In this document: in pieces, positions 9,895-18,726 of the stretch | Layout of the letters: the number at the start of each line of letters is the position of its first letter | Numbering within the stretch: position 1 is the first letter of the stretch | Assembly: GCA_017795085.1 (NCBI GenBank) | Contig: CP051246.1 | Location: 3,040,514-3,104,513, forward strand | Length of the DNA stretch: 64,000 nucleotides | Source: Salegentibacter sp. | Lineage (GTDB): Bacteria > Bacteroidota > Bacteroidia > Flavobacteriales > Flavobacteriaceae | Direction of reading: 5' to 3' | Translations under genes and position numbers: made by a program | The notes under the pieces: generated by a model | What the model was told of the DNA's origin: nothing | Databases searched by the model: none | The model's input: only the letters and a program-made list of their open reading frames with translations

Positions 9895-10908
9895 ATGAAT
9901 AAACAACCTATTGCCTATTCCATTTTAGAACTTGCCATTGTTTCGCAAGGAGATACTATAAAACAAACCCTGAATAATTCTTTGGCCCTGGCTAAAGCGG
10001 CTGAGGCTAATAATTACGAGCGCATCTGGTTTGCCGAACACCATAATTCCGATAATATTGGGAGTAGTGCGACTTCAATTCTCATAGGTTATGTAGCCGA
10101 TAACACCCAAAGCATCAGGGTAGGTTCAGGCGGGATTATGCTGCCCAATCATTCGCCCCTAATCATAGCCGAACAGTTTGGTACCCTGGCTCATTTATAC
10201 CCCAACCGGATTGACCTGGGTCTTGGCCGGGCTCCCGGCACCGATCCGCAAACCGCCCGTGCCATCCGTTCCGATTTTATGGAGGCTGCCCATTCTTTTC
10301 CGCAGGAAATAGCAAAAATTCAGCAATATTTTTCCGTAGAGAATAAAAGCGCAAAAGTAAGGGCTGGTATTGCAGAAGGTACCGATGTTCCCATTTACAT
10401 CCTGGGATCTAGTACCGATAGTGCTCATTTAGCTGCCAAAAAAGGATTGCCTTATGCCTTTGCCAGTCATTTTGCAACCACCCATTTGCATAATGCATTG
10501 CGCATTTATAAGGAGGAATTTCAACCTTCCGATGTTTTAGAAAAACCCTATACCATAGCCGGTATCAATATTGTGGTTGCCGATACCGATGAAGAGGCAC
10601 AACGGCAATTTACCTCATTAATCAGGATGTTTTTGGGCGTGGTAACCGGGGCCCGGGAGCCTTTACAGGCGCCAACAGCCATGACGGCAGACTTAGAACA
10701 AACCTTCAGGCATCCTACGATACATCAAATGCTAAAATATTCCTTTGTGGGGAGCAAACAAAGCGTAAAAAAGCAAGTACAGGAATTCCTGGACGAAACC
10801 GGAGTAACCGAAATAATAGCGGTTTCCAATATGTATGCGATAGAAGACCGGATAAAATCGATTAATATCTTTGGGGAAATTATGAAGGAAATTAATAGAG
10901 GGGAGTAG
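9895..10908 (+). CDS. LLM-class flavin-dependent oxidoreductase (luciferase-like)
   Basis: 337 residues matching the bacterial luciferase-like TIM-barrel family of the YhbW/MsnO8 type. Visible landmarks are R-I-W-F-A-E-H-H-N, the G-S-G-G-I-M-L-P-N-H-S-P-L segment, and D-L-G-L-G-R-A-P-G near residue 110. Members use reduced FMN or F420 to oxidise small substrates; the substrate here is not predictable. GC content and codon use are somewhat higher than in the neighbouring accessory genes. Confidence 0.87.
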   Translation: MNKQPIAYSILELAIVSQGDTIKQTLNNSLALAKAAEANNYERIWFAEHHNSDNIGSSATSILIGYVADNTQSIRVGSGGIMLPNHSPLIIAEQFGTLAHLYPNRIDLGLGRAPGTDPQTARAIRSDFMEAAHSFPQEIAKIQQYFSVENKSAKVRAGIAEGTDVPIYILGSSTDSAHLAAKKGLPYAFASHFATTHLHNALRIYKEEFQPSDVLEKPYTIAGINIVVADTDEEAQRQFTSLIRMFLGVVTGAREPLQAPTAMTADLEQTFRHPTIHQMLKYSFVGSKQSVKKQVQEFLDETGVTEIIAVSNMYAIEDRIKSINIFGEIMKEINRGE

Positions 10909-10990
10909 GCAAATGGGAAATTGCTTTTTGTATTAGAAAGTTAAGCTTGAAATCAATTGCAGAAAGCTCCACATTAAAACAGCTAAACAA

Positions 10991-11010
10991 ATGTCTCACA
11001 TTTGAGAAAT
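10991..11010. promoter_or_regulatory. Operator-like dyad upstream of the TetR gene
   Basis: ATGTCTC-N6-GAGAAAT, an inverted repeat with one mismatch, 22 bases before the TetR start. The same geometry recurs as a perfect repeat at 11603-11624 just after the TetR gene. The pair is good evidence for a dimeric regulator acting at both promoters. Confidence 0.7.
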
Positions 11011-11032
11011 AATTATATCTTTGCCTTATCTT

Positions 11033-11587
11033 ATGACTGATACAAAAAAAAGAATAATAGAATCTGCAATCAGGATCTTTAACGAAGACCTATCGGCCCC
11101 ATTACAGAAAGTAGCTGATAATGCGGCAGTAACCAGGAGAACATTACACCGATATTTTAAAGACCGTAATGAACTTGTGACGGTCTGTAAACAAGCCATA
11201 GAATCGAGTTGTAAAAAAGCCATGATAGCGGCAATTCAAAGTAGCGATACCGCAATTATTCAGTTAGAACGGATGCTCTACGCCGGAATTGATTGCGGAG
11301 CAAAATATTCCGTTTTTTATAAACTGCACCAAAGTAAAGATCATAAGCATACCCCCCAAAATAAGAATTGTGCGGATTATGATTACATCTACAGCCAATT
11401 CCAACGTATTATCGTCGAATTACAGAAAGAGGGAAAAGTGAATCCGGCAATGTCCCCGGAATGGATTCAGGTCTTACATTCCGGAATTATTGAAAGTACG
11501 GTTAATGCCAGAGAGACCACAACTAAAAGTTTTGAGGAAGTCAAGAATCTCGCCTGGACTTCTTATATAAAAGCGATTGCACCCTAA
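11033..11587 (+). CDS. TetR/AcrR-family regulator
   Basis: About 184 residues. The N-terminal TetR helix-turn-helix reads R-I-I-E-S-A-I-R-I-F-N, then V-A-D-N-A-A-V-T-R-R-T-L-H-R-Y-F. The remainder is the helical ligand/dimer domain. I place the start at the ATG at 11033; a TTG four codons earlier is possible but less likely. Matching dyads lie before and after it, which points to autoregulation and control of the downstream RidA/oxidoreductase genes. The ligand is unknown. Confidence 0.88.
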   Translation: MTDTKKRIIESAIRIFNEDLSAPLQKVADNAAVTRRTLHRYFKDRNELVTVCKQAIESSCKKAMIAAIQSSDTAIIQLERMLYAGIDCGAKYSVFYKLHQSKDHKHTPQNKNCADYDYIYSQFQRIIVELQKEGKVNPAMSPEWIQVLHSGIIESTVNARETTTKSFEEVKNLAWTSYIKAIAP

Positions 11588-11602
11588 AAAAATTTAAACA
11601 AG

Positions 11603-11624
11603 AATGTCTCAATTTAGAGACATT
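11603..11624. promoter_or_regulatory. Perfect TetR-type operator before the RidA operon
   Basis: AATGTCTC-N6-GAGACATT, a perfect 8-bp inverted repeat with a six-base spacer, 35 bases upstream of the RidA-like start. It matches the dyad upstream of the TetR gene in sequence and spacing. Confidence 0.75.
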
Positions 11625-11658
11625 ATAATGTAACCCTTAAAACAATAAAACAAACCTT

Positions 11659-12189
11659 ATGAAAACGAATGTAAGATTGACAACATTGAAACCTCTGCTT
11701 CTTGCTGCATTTTTTATGACAATGGCGAGTTGCAACCAAAAGGCCAACACGACAGTCGAATCCAAAAATCAAGCCTCGCGCGAAACCTTAACATCAGAAA
11801 AGCCGGACTATTTTCTATTGCGTCCAGATTTAGAAAAAATGTACGGTTATACACAAGCTGTAAGAATTGGGAATATTGTAAAAATTGGAGGCGTAATAAG
11901 TATTGATGAGAAAGGTAATCCAATTAGTAAAGGTGATTTTAAACAACAAATGAAAAATTGCTACAATAGTATAGAAAAAGTTTTAAAGCACTACAATTGT
12001 ACTTTTGATGATGTAGTACTTGAAAATTTATATACCACAAGTATGTCCGAGCTACAAAAAAATGCTGTCTATCGCCACGAAATCTACAAAGACCATTTCC
12101 CAACGGGAAGTTGGATAGGCGTAAAGGAATTGGGCCTTCCCGAAATGATGATTGAAATAGAAATTGAAGCACTTATTCCTGAAAAATAA
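11659..12189 (+). CDS. Exported RidA-family protein
   Basis: 176 residues: a lipoprotein signal (M-T-M-A-S-C) followed by a RidA/YjgF domain from about residue 55, with G-N-I-V-K-I-G-G-V-I-S and the C-terminal strand M-I-E-I-E-I-E-A-L-I-P. Cytosolic RidA proteins deaminate reactive enamines and imines. An exported copy is less usual, and its substrate is unknown. The stop overlaps the next start by one base (TAATG), so it is translationally coupled to the thioredoxin-reductase-like gene and likely controlled by the upstream TetR operator. Confidence 0.85.
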   Translation: MKTNVRLTTLKPLLLAAFFMTMASCNQKANTTVESKNQASRETLTSEKPDYFLLRPDLEKMYGYTQAVRIGNIVKIGGVISIDEKGNPISKGDFKQQMKNCYNSIEKVLKHYNCTFDDVVLENLYTTSMSELQKNAVYRHEIYKDHFPTGSWIGVKELGLPEMMIEIEIEALIPEK

Positions 12190-13094
12190 TGAAAAACAAA
12201 AAATTTGACGTGATTATAATCGGTGGCAGTTACGCAGGACTTTCCTCAGCAATGGCCTTAGGACGTTCCTTGCGAAACATTTTAATTATTGATAGTGGCT
12301 CGCCCTGTAACCGGCAAACACCCCATTCTCATAATTTTATTACACAAGATGGCGTCCCTCCCTCAGAAATAGCGGCAAAAGCTAAAGAACAAGTCCTAAA
12401 ATACAAGACAGTAGATTTTATTGAAGATGTTGCGCTTAGTGCGGAAAAAATAAAAAACAGCTTCTCTGTTTCCACTAAATCAGGAGAAAAATTTACAGCC
12501 AGGAAAGTTGTCTTCGCTACCGGGGTAAAAGATATGATTCCCAAAATCGAAGGTTTTGCAGAATGTTGGGGGATTTCAATGATTCATTGCCCCTATTGTC
12601 ACGGCTATGAATTTAAAAATAAGAAAACAGCTATTATGGCCAATGGGGAGCGTGCTTTTCATTTAGCCTCACTGGTAAATAACCTCACTGATAATTTAAG
12701 CATCCTCACAACCGGGAAAGCAGATTTTAAGCCTGAACAACTGGCAAAGCTGGAATCACATCAAATAGCTATTATTGAAACTGAAATTTCAGCAATTGAG
12801 CATCAGGATGGCTATCTACAAAAAGTAATATTCAGTAATGGAGAAAAGATATCTTTGGAGGCAATGTATGCAGCATTTCCCTTCACCCAACATTCAGACA
12901 TACCGGTTTCTTTAGGCTGTGAATTGACAGAACACGGTCATATCCAGGTCAATGAATTTCAACAGACAACCGTTGAAGGAATTTATGCCTGTGGCGATAA
13001 TTCGACACCGATGCGCTCTGTAGCTACAGCCGTTGCCAATGGAAACCTTGCCGGCGCGATGATTAATGCAGAATTAACCAGAGAACATTTTTAA
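12189..13094 (+). CDS. NAD(P)/FAD oxidoreductase, thioredoxin-reductase-like
   Basis: 301 residues with two Rossmann dinucleotide sites: G-G-S-Y-A-G-L-S at the N terminus for FAD, and an NADPH region after residue 150. The redox pair sits in C-P-Y-C-H-G-Y-E, close to the C-x-x-C of thioredoxin reductases, and a C-terminal G-D-N-S-T-P-M-R-S-V segment closes the FAD site. It probably reduces a small thiol protein or oxidises a small substrate. It follows the RidA-like gene with a one-base overlap. Confidence 0.9.
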   Translation: MKNKKFDVIIIGGSYAGLSSAMALGRSLRNILIIDSGSPCNRQTPHSHNFITQDGVPPSEIAAKAKEQVLKYKTVDFIEDVALSAEKIKNSFSVSTKSGEKFTARKVVFATGVKDMIPKIEGFAECWGISMIHCPYCHGYEFKNKKTAIMANGERAFHLASLVNNLTDNLSILTTGKADFKPEQLAKLESHQIAIIETEISAIEHQDGYLQKVIFSNGEKISLEAMYAAFPFTQHSDIPVSLGCELTEHGHIQVNEFQQTTVEGIYACGDNSTPMRSVATAVANGNLAGAMINAELTREHF

Positions 13095-13107
13095 TAAAAT
13101 TCAAATA

Positions 13108-13353
13108 ATGATTGAAGTATTCACCACCAATATTCCAAATCAAATCCAAGGAAATAAAGTAGTTAAAAGCCTTAAACTATATTTCTCAGAATTACAGATC
13201 GACTTTGATATAGAAGCGCCAATAGTAAATTATCCTCGTGATCATAGCATTTTGCGTGTTGAAGGAAATACAATTGATGCAGAGCATATAATTTCTATTA
13301 TAAACAAAAAAGGATATAAATGCCACATTTTAGAAGATAAAATATGTCACTAG
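13108..13353 (+). CDS. Small HMA-like domain protein
   Basis: 81 residues with a beta-alpha-beta-beta-alpha-beta pattern like heavy-metal-associated domains but without a clear C-x-x-C metal site; the only cysteines are C-terminal (K-C-H, K-I-C-H). Proteins of this size and pattern (F-x-T-N-I-x-N-Q-x-Q-x-N-K) recur in Bacteroidota. A related, broken copy lies at 16884-17070. It sits 13 bases after the oxidoreductase and 90 bases before the methyltransferase, so it is likely in the same transcript. Confidence 0.7.
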   Translation: MIEVFTTNIPNQIQGNKVVKSLKLYFSELQIDFDIEAPIVNYPRDHSILRVEGNTIDAEHIISIINKKGYKCHILEDKICH

Positions 13354-13443
13354 GCGAGCCAAGGCATTATCAGGAAAATGCACATTGATTTCAAGGCAAG
13401 CAGAGTATTTAATAATCTCAATTATAGAGTAAATAAAAAGTCT

Positions 13444-14076
13444 ATGAAAGAATTTTGGGAATCCAATTTTCAGGATAAACAAATGATGTGGGGGTTACAT
13501 CCCGCTGATGTTTCGCTAGAAGCGAAAGTCTTATTTCAGAAAAATAACATTAGAAAAATTCTAATCCCCGGTTTTGGATACGGTAGAAATGCAAAACCTT
13601 TTATCGATAGCGGATTTGATGTAACGGGTATAGAGATTTCAAAAACGGCCATTGACTTAGCTAAAAAACACATTAGAGGTGATTATAAGCTATATCACGG
13701 ATCTGTAGCCCATATGCCTTTTGGTCAGGAAAAGTACAAGGGTATTTTTTGTTATGCCTTAATTCATCTATTGAATAAAAATGAACGTGAAAAACTGATT
13801 CAGAATTGCTACAATCAACTTCAAAATAACGGTATTATGATTTTCACAACACTTTCTACAAATGATGCCCGCTATAAAAAAGGTGATAAAATCAGCAGGA
13901 ATACATACCTCACTAAACACGGGATAGAACTATTCTTTTATGACTCACATTCATTGGAAAAAGAATTTGGAGCATACGGATTAGTTAAAGCTGAAGAAAT
14001 AAACGAACCTCAAAATAGTAAGGGAAACAAACCCTCCGAGAAATTTTGGAAAATTATTTGCAAAAAAGATGGATAA
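13444..14076 (+). CDS. Class I SAM-dependent methyltransferase
   Basis: About 210 residues. Motif I is I-L-I-P-G-F-G-Y-G-R-N, followed by an acidic V-T-G-I-E-I-S strand end, and D-Y-K-L-Y-H-G-S for the adenine region. The N-terminal M-K-E-F-W-E-S-N-F segment is typical of a thiopurine/tellurite-methyltransferase-like group, so I use the ATG at 13444 instead of the upstream ATG at 13378. With its neighbours it suggests detoxification of a small reactive compound. Confidence 0.85.
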   Translation: MKEFWESNFQDKQMMWGLHPADVSLEAKVLFQKNNIRKILIPGFGYGRNAKPFIDSGFDVTGIEISKTAIDLAKKHIRGDYKLYHGSVAHMPFGQEKYKGIFCYALIHLLNKNEREKLIQNCYNQLQNNGIMIFTTLSTNDARYKKGDKISRNTYLTKHGIELFFYDSHSLEKEFGAYGLVKAEEINEPQNSKGNKPSEKFWKIICKKDG

Positions 14077-14175
14077 ACATCCATTAACCAAAAAGTTCCT
14101 TTCTAAATTATTTTTTAAAATAAGGCAAAATACTATTTACTTTTTTAGCTCTATTTGTAAAATATATTTAACATT

Positions 14176-14496
14176 ATGGTGAGAAATAGTACTATATTAT
14201 TGCCTAAAGACAAGAAGCGTTTACAAACAGTAGGAGAAAATATTAAGTTAGCACACTTACGTAGGAAACTAACAATGGATCAGGTTTTAGAATGAGCAGG
14301 GATTTCCCATCCCACACTTTATTCCCTGGAAAAAGGAAGTCCTTCAATTTCTTTAGGCATTGTCCTCTAAGTTTTAGGGGTATTAGGTCTGGAGAAGGAT
14401 ATATTGCTTTTGGCCGACGATGATGTATTGGGCAGAAAAATACAGGATGCCGATTTAACTGTTAAAGAGCGTGGTTCAAAAAAGCATAATAAATAA
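14176..14496 (+). pseudogene. XRE/HipB-like regulator with two in-frame stops
   Basis: Reading through from the ATG at 14176 gives a helix-turn-helix protein of about 106 codons. The segment V-G-E-N-I-K-L-A-H-L-R-R-K-L is followed by A-G-I-S-H-P-T-L-Y-S-L-E-K-G-S-P-S-I-S-L-G, and it ends in L-L-L-A-D-D-D-V-L-G-R-K-I-Q-D-A. Members normally pair with HipA-like toxins. Two stops interrupt it, TGA at 14293-14295 and TAA at 14368-14370, one of them inside the recognition region. No HipA gene follows. This is a decayed regulator. Confidence 0.85.
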
Positions 14497-14548
14497 AAAT
14501 GAATGCTAGTTGATATAGTAAAAGCTCCTTAACTCATCTGTAAAAACA

Positions 14549-14611
14549 TTGCAGGGCATTTACCACCCTGCAAGTTTTCGGATTTTTTTCTGCCTGTGGC
14601 AAGACCACAGG
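14549..14611. terminator. Two adjacent hairpins after the broken regulator
   Basis: TTGCAGGG pairs with CCCTGCAA (14549-14573), followed by GTTTTCGGATTTTTTT. CCTGTGG pairs with CCACAGG at 14593-14611. The first may terminate plus-strand transcription. The second looks like part of an intergenic repeat rather than a terminator. Confidence 0.5.
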
Positions 14612-14685
14612 GCGTAATATTCACTAAATAAAATTTAGGGGCAAAAAGTATTTAACACTATCGGATTGGTTATTATTGAAATCTC

Positions 14686-15135
14686 CTATTGCCCCTCATT
14701 TTCATTCCTTCCATATAATAGCTTCATAATTTTATCAAACGAGCTAGCTAATTCCAATTGCTCAGATTCAGATAAATGCGAAATAATCGTTTGAATGGAA
14801 TCAGAAGATAGTTCATCCAGTTTTTGCTGCTCCCTAATCCCTATAGTTGTTAACATAATTTCATAACAACGTTTATCCGTTTTGGATTGTTCTTTAGTTA
14901 ATAATGAATTTGAAATCAGTTTTTTTATGATCCGGCTTAAATAACCTTCATCCAATTTCAAGACCTTATTAATGGCAGTGGCAGTGGTTTTTCCTTGTTC
15001 TTTTACAAGGAAAATCACCTGGGATTCCGTAAGCGAGTAATCTGTATTCAAAAAAGTTTTTTCCAATAGGCCAATACTCCTTACATAGCTACGATTAAAT
15101 TTCCTTATCCTCTTTATGATTTCAATTTCCTTCAT
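14686..15135 (-). CDS. MarR-family regulator
   Basis: About 149 residues with a MarR winged helix. Landmarks are L-T-E-S-Q-V-I-F-L-V-K-E, the recognition helix in L-K-L-D-E-G-Y-L-S-R-I-I-K-K-L, and the wing K-T-D-K-R-C-Y-E-I-M-L-T. I take the ATG at 15135, since the longer frame starts with TTG and would overlap the dyad at 15142-15160. It is divergent from two acetyltransferase genes that it probably controls; MarR-GNAT pairing of this sort is common. Confidence 0.88.
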   Translation of the reverse strand: MKEIEIIKRIRKFNRSYVRSIGLLEKTFLNTDYSLTESQVIFLVKEQGKTTATAINKVLKLDEGYLSRIIKKLISNSLLTKEQSKTDKRCYEIMLTTIGIREQQKLDELSSDSIQTIISHLSESEQLELASSFDKIMKLLYGRNENEGQ

Positions 15136-15141
15136 TCCATT

Positions 15142-15160
15142 TACTTGCTTCAATCAAGTA
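15142..15160. promoter_or_regulatory. MarR-type operator dyad
   Basis: TACTTG-N7-CAAGTA, a perfect 6-bp inverted repeat. It lies immediately upstream of the MarR start and inside the divergent promoter shared with the GNAT genes. A partial copy (TCAAGTAA) lies about 25 bases further on. Confidence 0.65.
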
Positions 15161-15223
15161 TTTTTAATTATATTTGCTTTTGTCAAGTAATATACAAAAT
15201 TAGTGTAAATATACAGTTCAAAA

Positions 15224-15661
15224 ATGATCACAATAAAAAATATAACAACTGATATGCACCATTATCAAGCTATGAGGGAATTACGAAATAAAGTATTATT
15301 ACGTCCATTAGGTATTTCTGATAATGCTTGGGAAATGCACGATGATAGATCCTGGCATTTTGTGGCACTTGATAATAATACAGTTGTAGGATGTGCGGTA
15401 TTGGTTCCCGTAGAGGGAAATTTAAATCTAGCTCAGTTAATTCAAATGGCTGTCGATCCGAATATTCAAGGAAAGGGAATAGGAAAATTAATCCTGAATG
15501 AAATTATTGCATTTGCAAAAATAAAGCAATTCGATGAAATCGTTTGTCATGCTAGAGAGTATGCTGTTAACTTTTATGAGAAAGCCGGCTTTAAAAAATA
15601 TGGAAATTCTTTTGTGGAAGTTGGGATGCCCCACAATCACATGAAATTAAAATTAGGGTAA
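15224..15661 (+). CDS. GNAT-family N-acetyltransferase
   Basis: 145 residues with the acetyl-CoA-binding segment M-A-V-D-P-N-I-Q-G-K-G-I-G-K-L-I, followed by H-A-R-E-Y-A-V-N-F-Y-E-K-A-G-F. The architecture resembles the small ElaA/YjcF-like group. The substrate is unknown. The stop codon overlaps the next GNAT start by one base, so the two are coupled and probably under the divergent MarR regulator. Confidence 0.9.
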   Translation: MITIKNITTDMHHYQAMRELRNKVLLRPLGISDNAWEMHDDRSWHFVALDNNTVVGCAVLVPVEGNLNLAQLIQMAVDPNIQGKGIGKLILNEIIAFAKIKQFDEIVCHAREYAVNFYEKAGFKKYGNSFVEVGMPHNHMKLKLG

Positions 15662-16143
15662 TGAAAATCAGAAAAGTAAAAAAGGAGGACAACCAAACAT
15701 TAGCAGATTTAATCAAAGAAGTTTTTGATGAGCATAATGCGCCACGGGAAGGAACTGTATATTCAGATCCAACTACTAATAGACTCTATGAGTATTTTAA
15801 AAGAGAAAAAGCTGTACTTTGGATAGCTGAAAATAAAAAGAAAATTGTAGGCTGCTGTGGAGTTTATCCTACTGAAGGATTACCTGCAGGTTATGCAGAA
15901 CTGGTAAAGTTTTATATTTTAAATGAAGCAAGAGGACAAGGTCTAGGAAAAAAATTGATAGAATTGACTATTAAATCAGCAAAACAATTTGAATATAAGT
16001 ATTTGTATCTTGAAAGTTTACCTGAATTTTCTAATGCGGTAGCTTGGTATGAGAAATTGGGGTTTCATAAATTAGATATTCGCTTAGGAAATTCCGGACA
16101 TCCTTCCTGTAACATATGGATGCTTAAAGAACTTAGTGAGTAA
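15661..16143 (+). CDS. GNAT-family N-acetyltransferase
   Basis: 160 residues. The A-motif reads F-Y-I-L-N-E-A-R-G-Q-G-L-G-K-K-L-I, followed by the B-motif tyrosine in A-W-Y-E-K-L-G-F. It is a second acetyltransferase, not a recent duplicate of its upstream partner, with which it shares a start/stop overlap. The substrate is unknown. Confidence 0.9.
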   Translation: MKIRKVKKEDNQTLADLIKEVFDEHNAPREGTVYSDPTTNRLYEYFKREKAVLWIAENKKKIVGCCGVYPTEGLPAGYAELVKFYILNEARGQGLGKKLIELTIKSAKQFEYKYLYLESLPEFSNAVAWYEKLGFHKLDIRLGNSGHPSCNIWMLKELSE

Positions 16144-16256
16144 AAAAAACTATATTTTTCTTAAAAAGGCTTCGATTTACCAATTAAAACCATTTTATTC
16201 CAAAAAAGATAAAGATGAGTAAATGTTTTACCTGAGCAGAATTCAGGGTACTAAAA

Positions 16257-16297
16257 AAGGGTTTCAATCTCTCGAAACCCTTGTCTTTGCTAGTAGC
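16257..16297 (-). terminator. Terminator plus tRNA-3'-end-like scar
   Basis: AAGGGTTTC and GAAACCCTT form a perfect 9-bp stem (16257-16282) whose minus-strand 3' side runs into six T residues. Directly upstream on the minus strand is CGCTACTAGCAAAGACAAGG, which matches the end of the tRNA-Met fragment at 46713 and its terminator leader (12 identical bases, then one change). I read it as the terminator of a lost minus-strand tRNA, that is, an old attachment-site scar. The assignment as a scar is inference. Confidence 0.5.
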
Positions 16298-16369
16298 GAT
16301 AAAAATTGAAATATCGAACGAATTTATTGGAGACTTAGTCGCAGTGGCAAGCCTTCCTTAAAATTGACT

Positions 16370-16816
16370 TTAATTATCTTCGCTATTGACAAATATGGTG
16401 GTAATGTCACTTGTTTCGCTTGTTTCATAAGTGGCACCTACTATTTCTAATTCTGTTAGCCTTGTAGAAGTACAGCCTCCACTACTCGATTTCTCCAGGG
16501 TAAATACAATATTAAATTCTATTTCTCCACTAATGGTAACTTTATAAGCATCAGACTTTGACTCCCAGCCTAATAATACGTCAACTACATTTCGCTCTGT
16601 TTCAAAATCAAACTCTACAGTTTCTCCATTATTATTTGCTATTTGCAGTTGATTTTCTTCAAACAATTCGTCCTCAAACAAATTTTCACCTGTTGTTTCA
16701 TTGACGACTTCAAATGTGAATCCAACGGGTCCCGTATCACAAAGAACCCCTTCATCTGTGGTATCGCACCCCGTTAATACTAAGAAAATAAGAAATAATG
16801 TAAATACACTTTTCAT
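16370..16816 (-). CDS. Hypothetical lipoprotein
   Basis: 148 residues with an N-terminal hydrophobic segment ending L-V-L-T-G-C, a lipobox. The mature part is beta-rich and acidic, with two further Cys (C-D-T near residue 25, G-C-T near residue 116). I do not recognise the family. It stands alone next to the putative tRNA scar. Confidence 0.65.
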   Translation of the reverse strand: MKSVFTLFLIFLVLTGCDTTDEGVLCDTGPVGFTFEVVNETTGENLFEDELFEENQLQIANNNGETVEFDFETERNVVDVLLGWESKSDAYKVTISGEIEFNIVFTLEKSSSGGCTSTRLTELEIVGATYETSETSDITTIFVNSEDN

Positions 16817-16883
16817 TGTTTTAAGGTTATAATTTTGGGGATAGGATAGGACTTTTCCAGAATGGTGAAAATTAGTAAACTGA

Positions 16884-17070
16884 TTATTTTTTCAGCATTG
16901 AAATTGTCTCCTTCAATTCTCAAGATAGTGTATCCACAAGATACCGTTTTTCAGTTTCGTTAAGGTCATAATTAATTTTTAGTTCAGGGCTTTCTGTTTT
17001 GATTGAATTCAAAATTTTGTTTGCCTGAACTTCGTTTTGAATATCTGTAATAAATAGCTCTATTATAATC
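16884..17070 (-). pseudogene. Broken HMA-like small protein
   Basis: One frame reads E-L-F-I-T-D-I-Q-N-E-V-Q-A-N-K-I-L-N-S-I, continuing into I-N-Y-D-L-N-E-T-E-K. That is the pattern of the intact 81-residue gene at 13108. A TGA at 16920-16922 interrupts it, and coding-like sequence resumes for about 11 codons to a TAA at 16884. No start codon is left at the 5' side. It is a remnant of a small HMA-like gene. Confidence 0.55.
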
Positions 17071-17104
17071 TAAATAATTTTGTTTGTTGTCGAGTTGTAT
17101 CGTT

Positions 17105-17896
17105 TTAAATCGTTTTTAGCACTCCTGAATCTGCTCTTAAGGAAGCTCCGTTTGTAGCAATGGACAGAGGACTTGCTAAATAAGCTACTAAATTTGCTAT
17201 TTCACTTGGATCAATGAATCGCTGCAATAAGATATGCGGATTAGATTGCTGTATGATGGCTTTTTTCATTTCTCCAATTTCCATATTTTGACTTGCTGCT
17301 ATTTTTTCTACAGTTTCTGCAACGCCATCAGAATAGGTCGGTCCTCCCAAAATAGTATTGACCGTAATCTCGGTTCCTTTTGTCAATTTAGAAAGGCCAT
17401 TTGCAATGGCAGACATAGACGCTTTTGACATTCCATAATGGATCATATTTTCAGGAACATTTACACCTGATTCGCTACTGATAAAAATGATTCGTCCCCA
17501 ATTATTATTTTGCATTTGTGGTAATAATTTTCGAGATAAACGAACAGAACTCATTACGTTTATCTCAAAATATTTGTACCAATCTTGATCGGTTATGTTT
17601 TTAAATTCTTCAATTTCAAAGATTCCAACATTGTTTATCAAAATATCTATATCAGTTAATTTTTGAAGTAAGTTTTCAACTTCATCCTTCTTTGAAAAAT
17701 CTGCTGAAATTGCCGAAATTTGAGTATTAGGAAATTGTTCTTGTAGTTTTTGTTTTGCTTGTTCCGTCTTTGATTTTTGTCGTCCATTAATTATCACAGA
17801 AGCTCCTTCATCTAATAATTGTTGTGCGATAGCAAAACCAATGCCTTGTGTTGAGCCACTAATGAATGCTCTTTTCCCTTTTAATTTTAAATTCAT
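17105..17896 (-). CDS. SDR-family oxidoreductase
   Basis: 263 residues, classical short-chain dehydrogenase. The cofactor loop is G-S-T-Q-G-I-G, the second motif is N-N-V-G (a variant of NNAG), and the catalytic Ser and Y-x-x-x-K lie in I-S-S-E-S-G and H-Y-G-M-S-K. The TetR gene 41 bases upstream on the same strand is the likely regulator. The substrate is unknown. Confidence 0.9.
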   Translation of the reverse strand: MNLKLKGKRAFISGSTQGIGFAIAQQLLDEGASVIINGRQKSKTEQAKQKLQEQFPNTQISAISADFSKKDEVENLLQKLTDIDILINNVGIFEIEEFKNITDQDWYKYFEINVMSSVRLSRKLLPQMQNNNWGRIIFISSESGVNVPENMIHYGMSKASMSAIANGLSKLTKGTEITVNTILGGPTYSDGVAETVEKIAASQNMEIGEMKKAIIQQSNPHILLQRFIDPSEIANLVAYLASPLSIATNGASLRADSGVLKTI

Positions 17897-17937
17897 TTTA
17901 TTTTTGTAATGATTATTAAATAAATAAATAAAATTTT

Positions 17938-18519
17938 TTAATTGATTAGCTGTAGTTGTAATTCAATTTGTTGTTTCAAAATTTCTTTATCCGGATAAAC
18001 TCTTCGTAATGTGTTAATTCCGCACCAAAGGGTAATTAAATGCTTTCCTAAAGTATGTGCCGGTATTTTTGATTTGATGTTTCCCTTTTTTTGTTCTGCA
18101 AGAATAGCCGTGGTGTAAAGTTTTTCTGTTTCTTTTAAAATTTCTATTGCTTCATTTTCTAGTTCTTCATCTATAAAAGTCATTTCAACTATTGTATTTG
18201 CAACAATACATCCTTTCAAATGAGATTCTTTCGATTCAGTTGCCACGCTTATGAAAAAGGCTTTAATTAATTCGATGGGATTATCGCTATTTCCTAGTTT
18301 GATTTTGAAATCTTCTAAGTCTTCTTTGCGTTGTTGAAGCGATTTTTTGAAAAGCTCTCTTTTTCCACCTTTAAATGTGTTGTATAAACTACCTGCTCCT
18401 GCTCCTGTCGCAGTACTTAGTTCAGATAAAGACGTGGCATTATATCCTTTTTTCCAAAATAGTTCTTGAGCATTGAGCACCATTTCCTTGTCTTTAAAGA
18501 CTATCGGTCTTCCTTTCAT
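17938..18519 (-). CDS. TetR/AcrR-family regulator
   Basis: 193 residues. The N-terminal HTH has L-N-A-Q-E-L-F-W-K-K-G-Y-N-A-T-S-L-S-E-L and G-A-G-S-L-Y-N-T-F-K-G-G-K, a motif common in SDR-linked TetR proteins. It has a helical C-terminal ligand domain. It sits directly upstream of the SDR gene, so the two probably form a bicistronic autoregulated unit. Confidence 0.9.
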   Translation of the reverse strand: MKGRPIVFKDKEMVLNAQELFWKKGYNATSLSELSTATGAGAGSLYNTFKGGKRELFKKSLQQRKEDLEDFKIKLGNSDNPIELIKAFFISVATESKESHLKGCIVANTIVEMTFIDEELENEAIEILKETEKLYTTAILAEQKKGNIKSKIPAHTLGKHLITLWCGINTLRRVYPDKEILKQQIELQLQLIN

Positions 18520-18726
18520 TTATTTTGTAATGAACGATACAAATATAATCAAAACCTTTAATTAACAATTTTAATTACTATATTTTTTGGTTATATTACC
18601 GGGTAGATTAGAACCCACTATCCCAATTAATATATCTAATTACTAAGTTAACGACTCATCACCCTTCTCTCAAGTTAATTCCTGCCTATATAAGATCCCG
18701 CTGAATAATTTTACCGAAAATGATAC

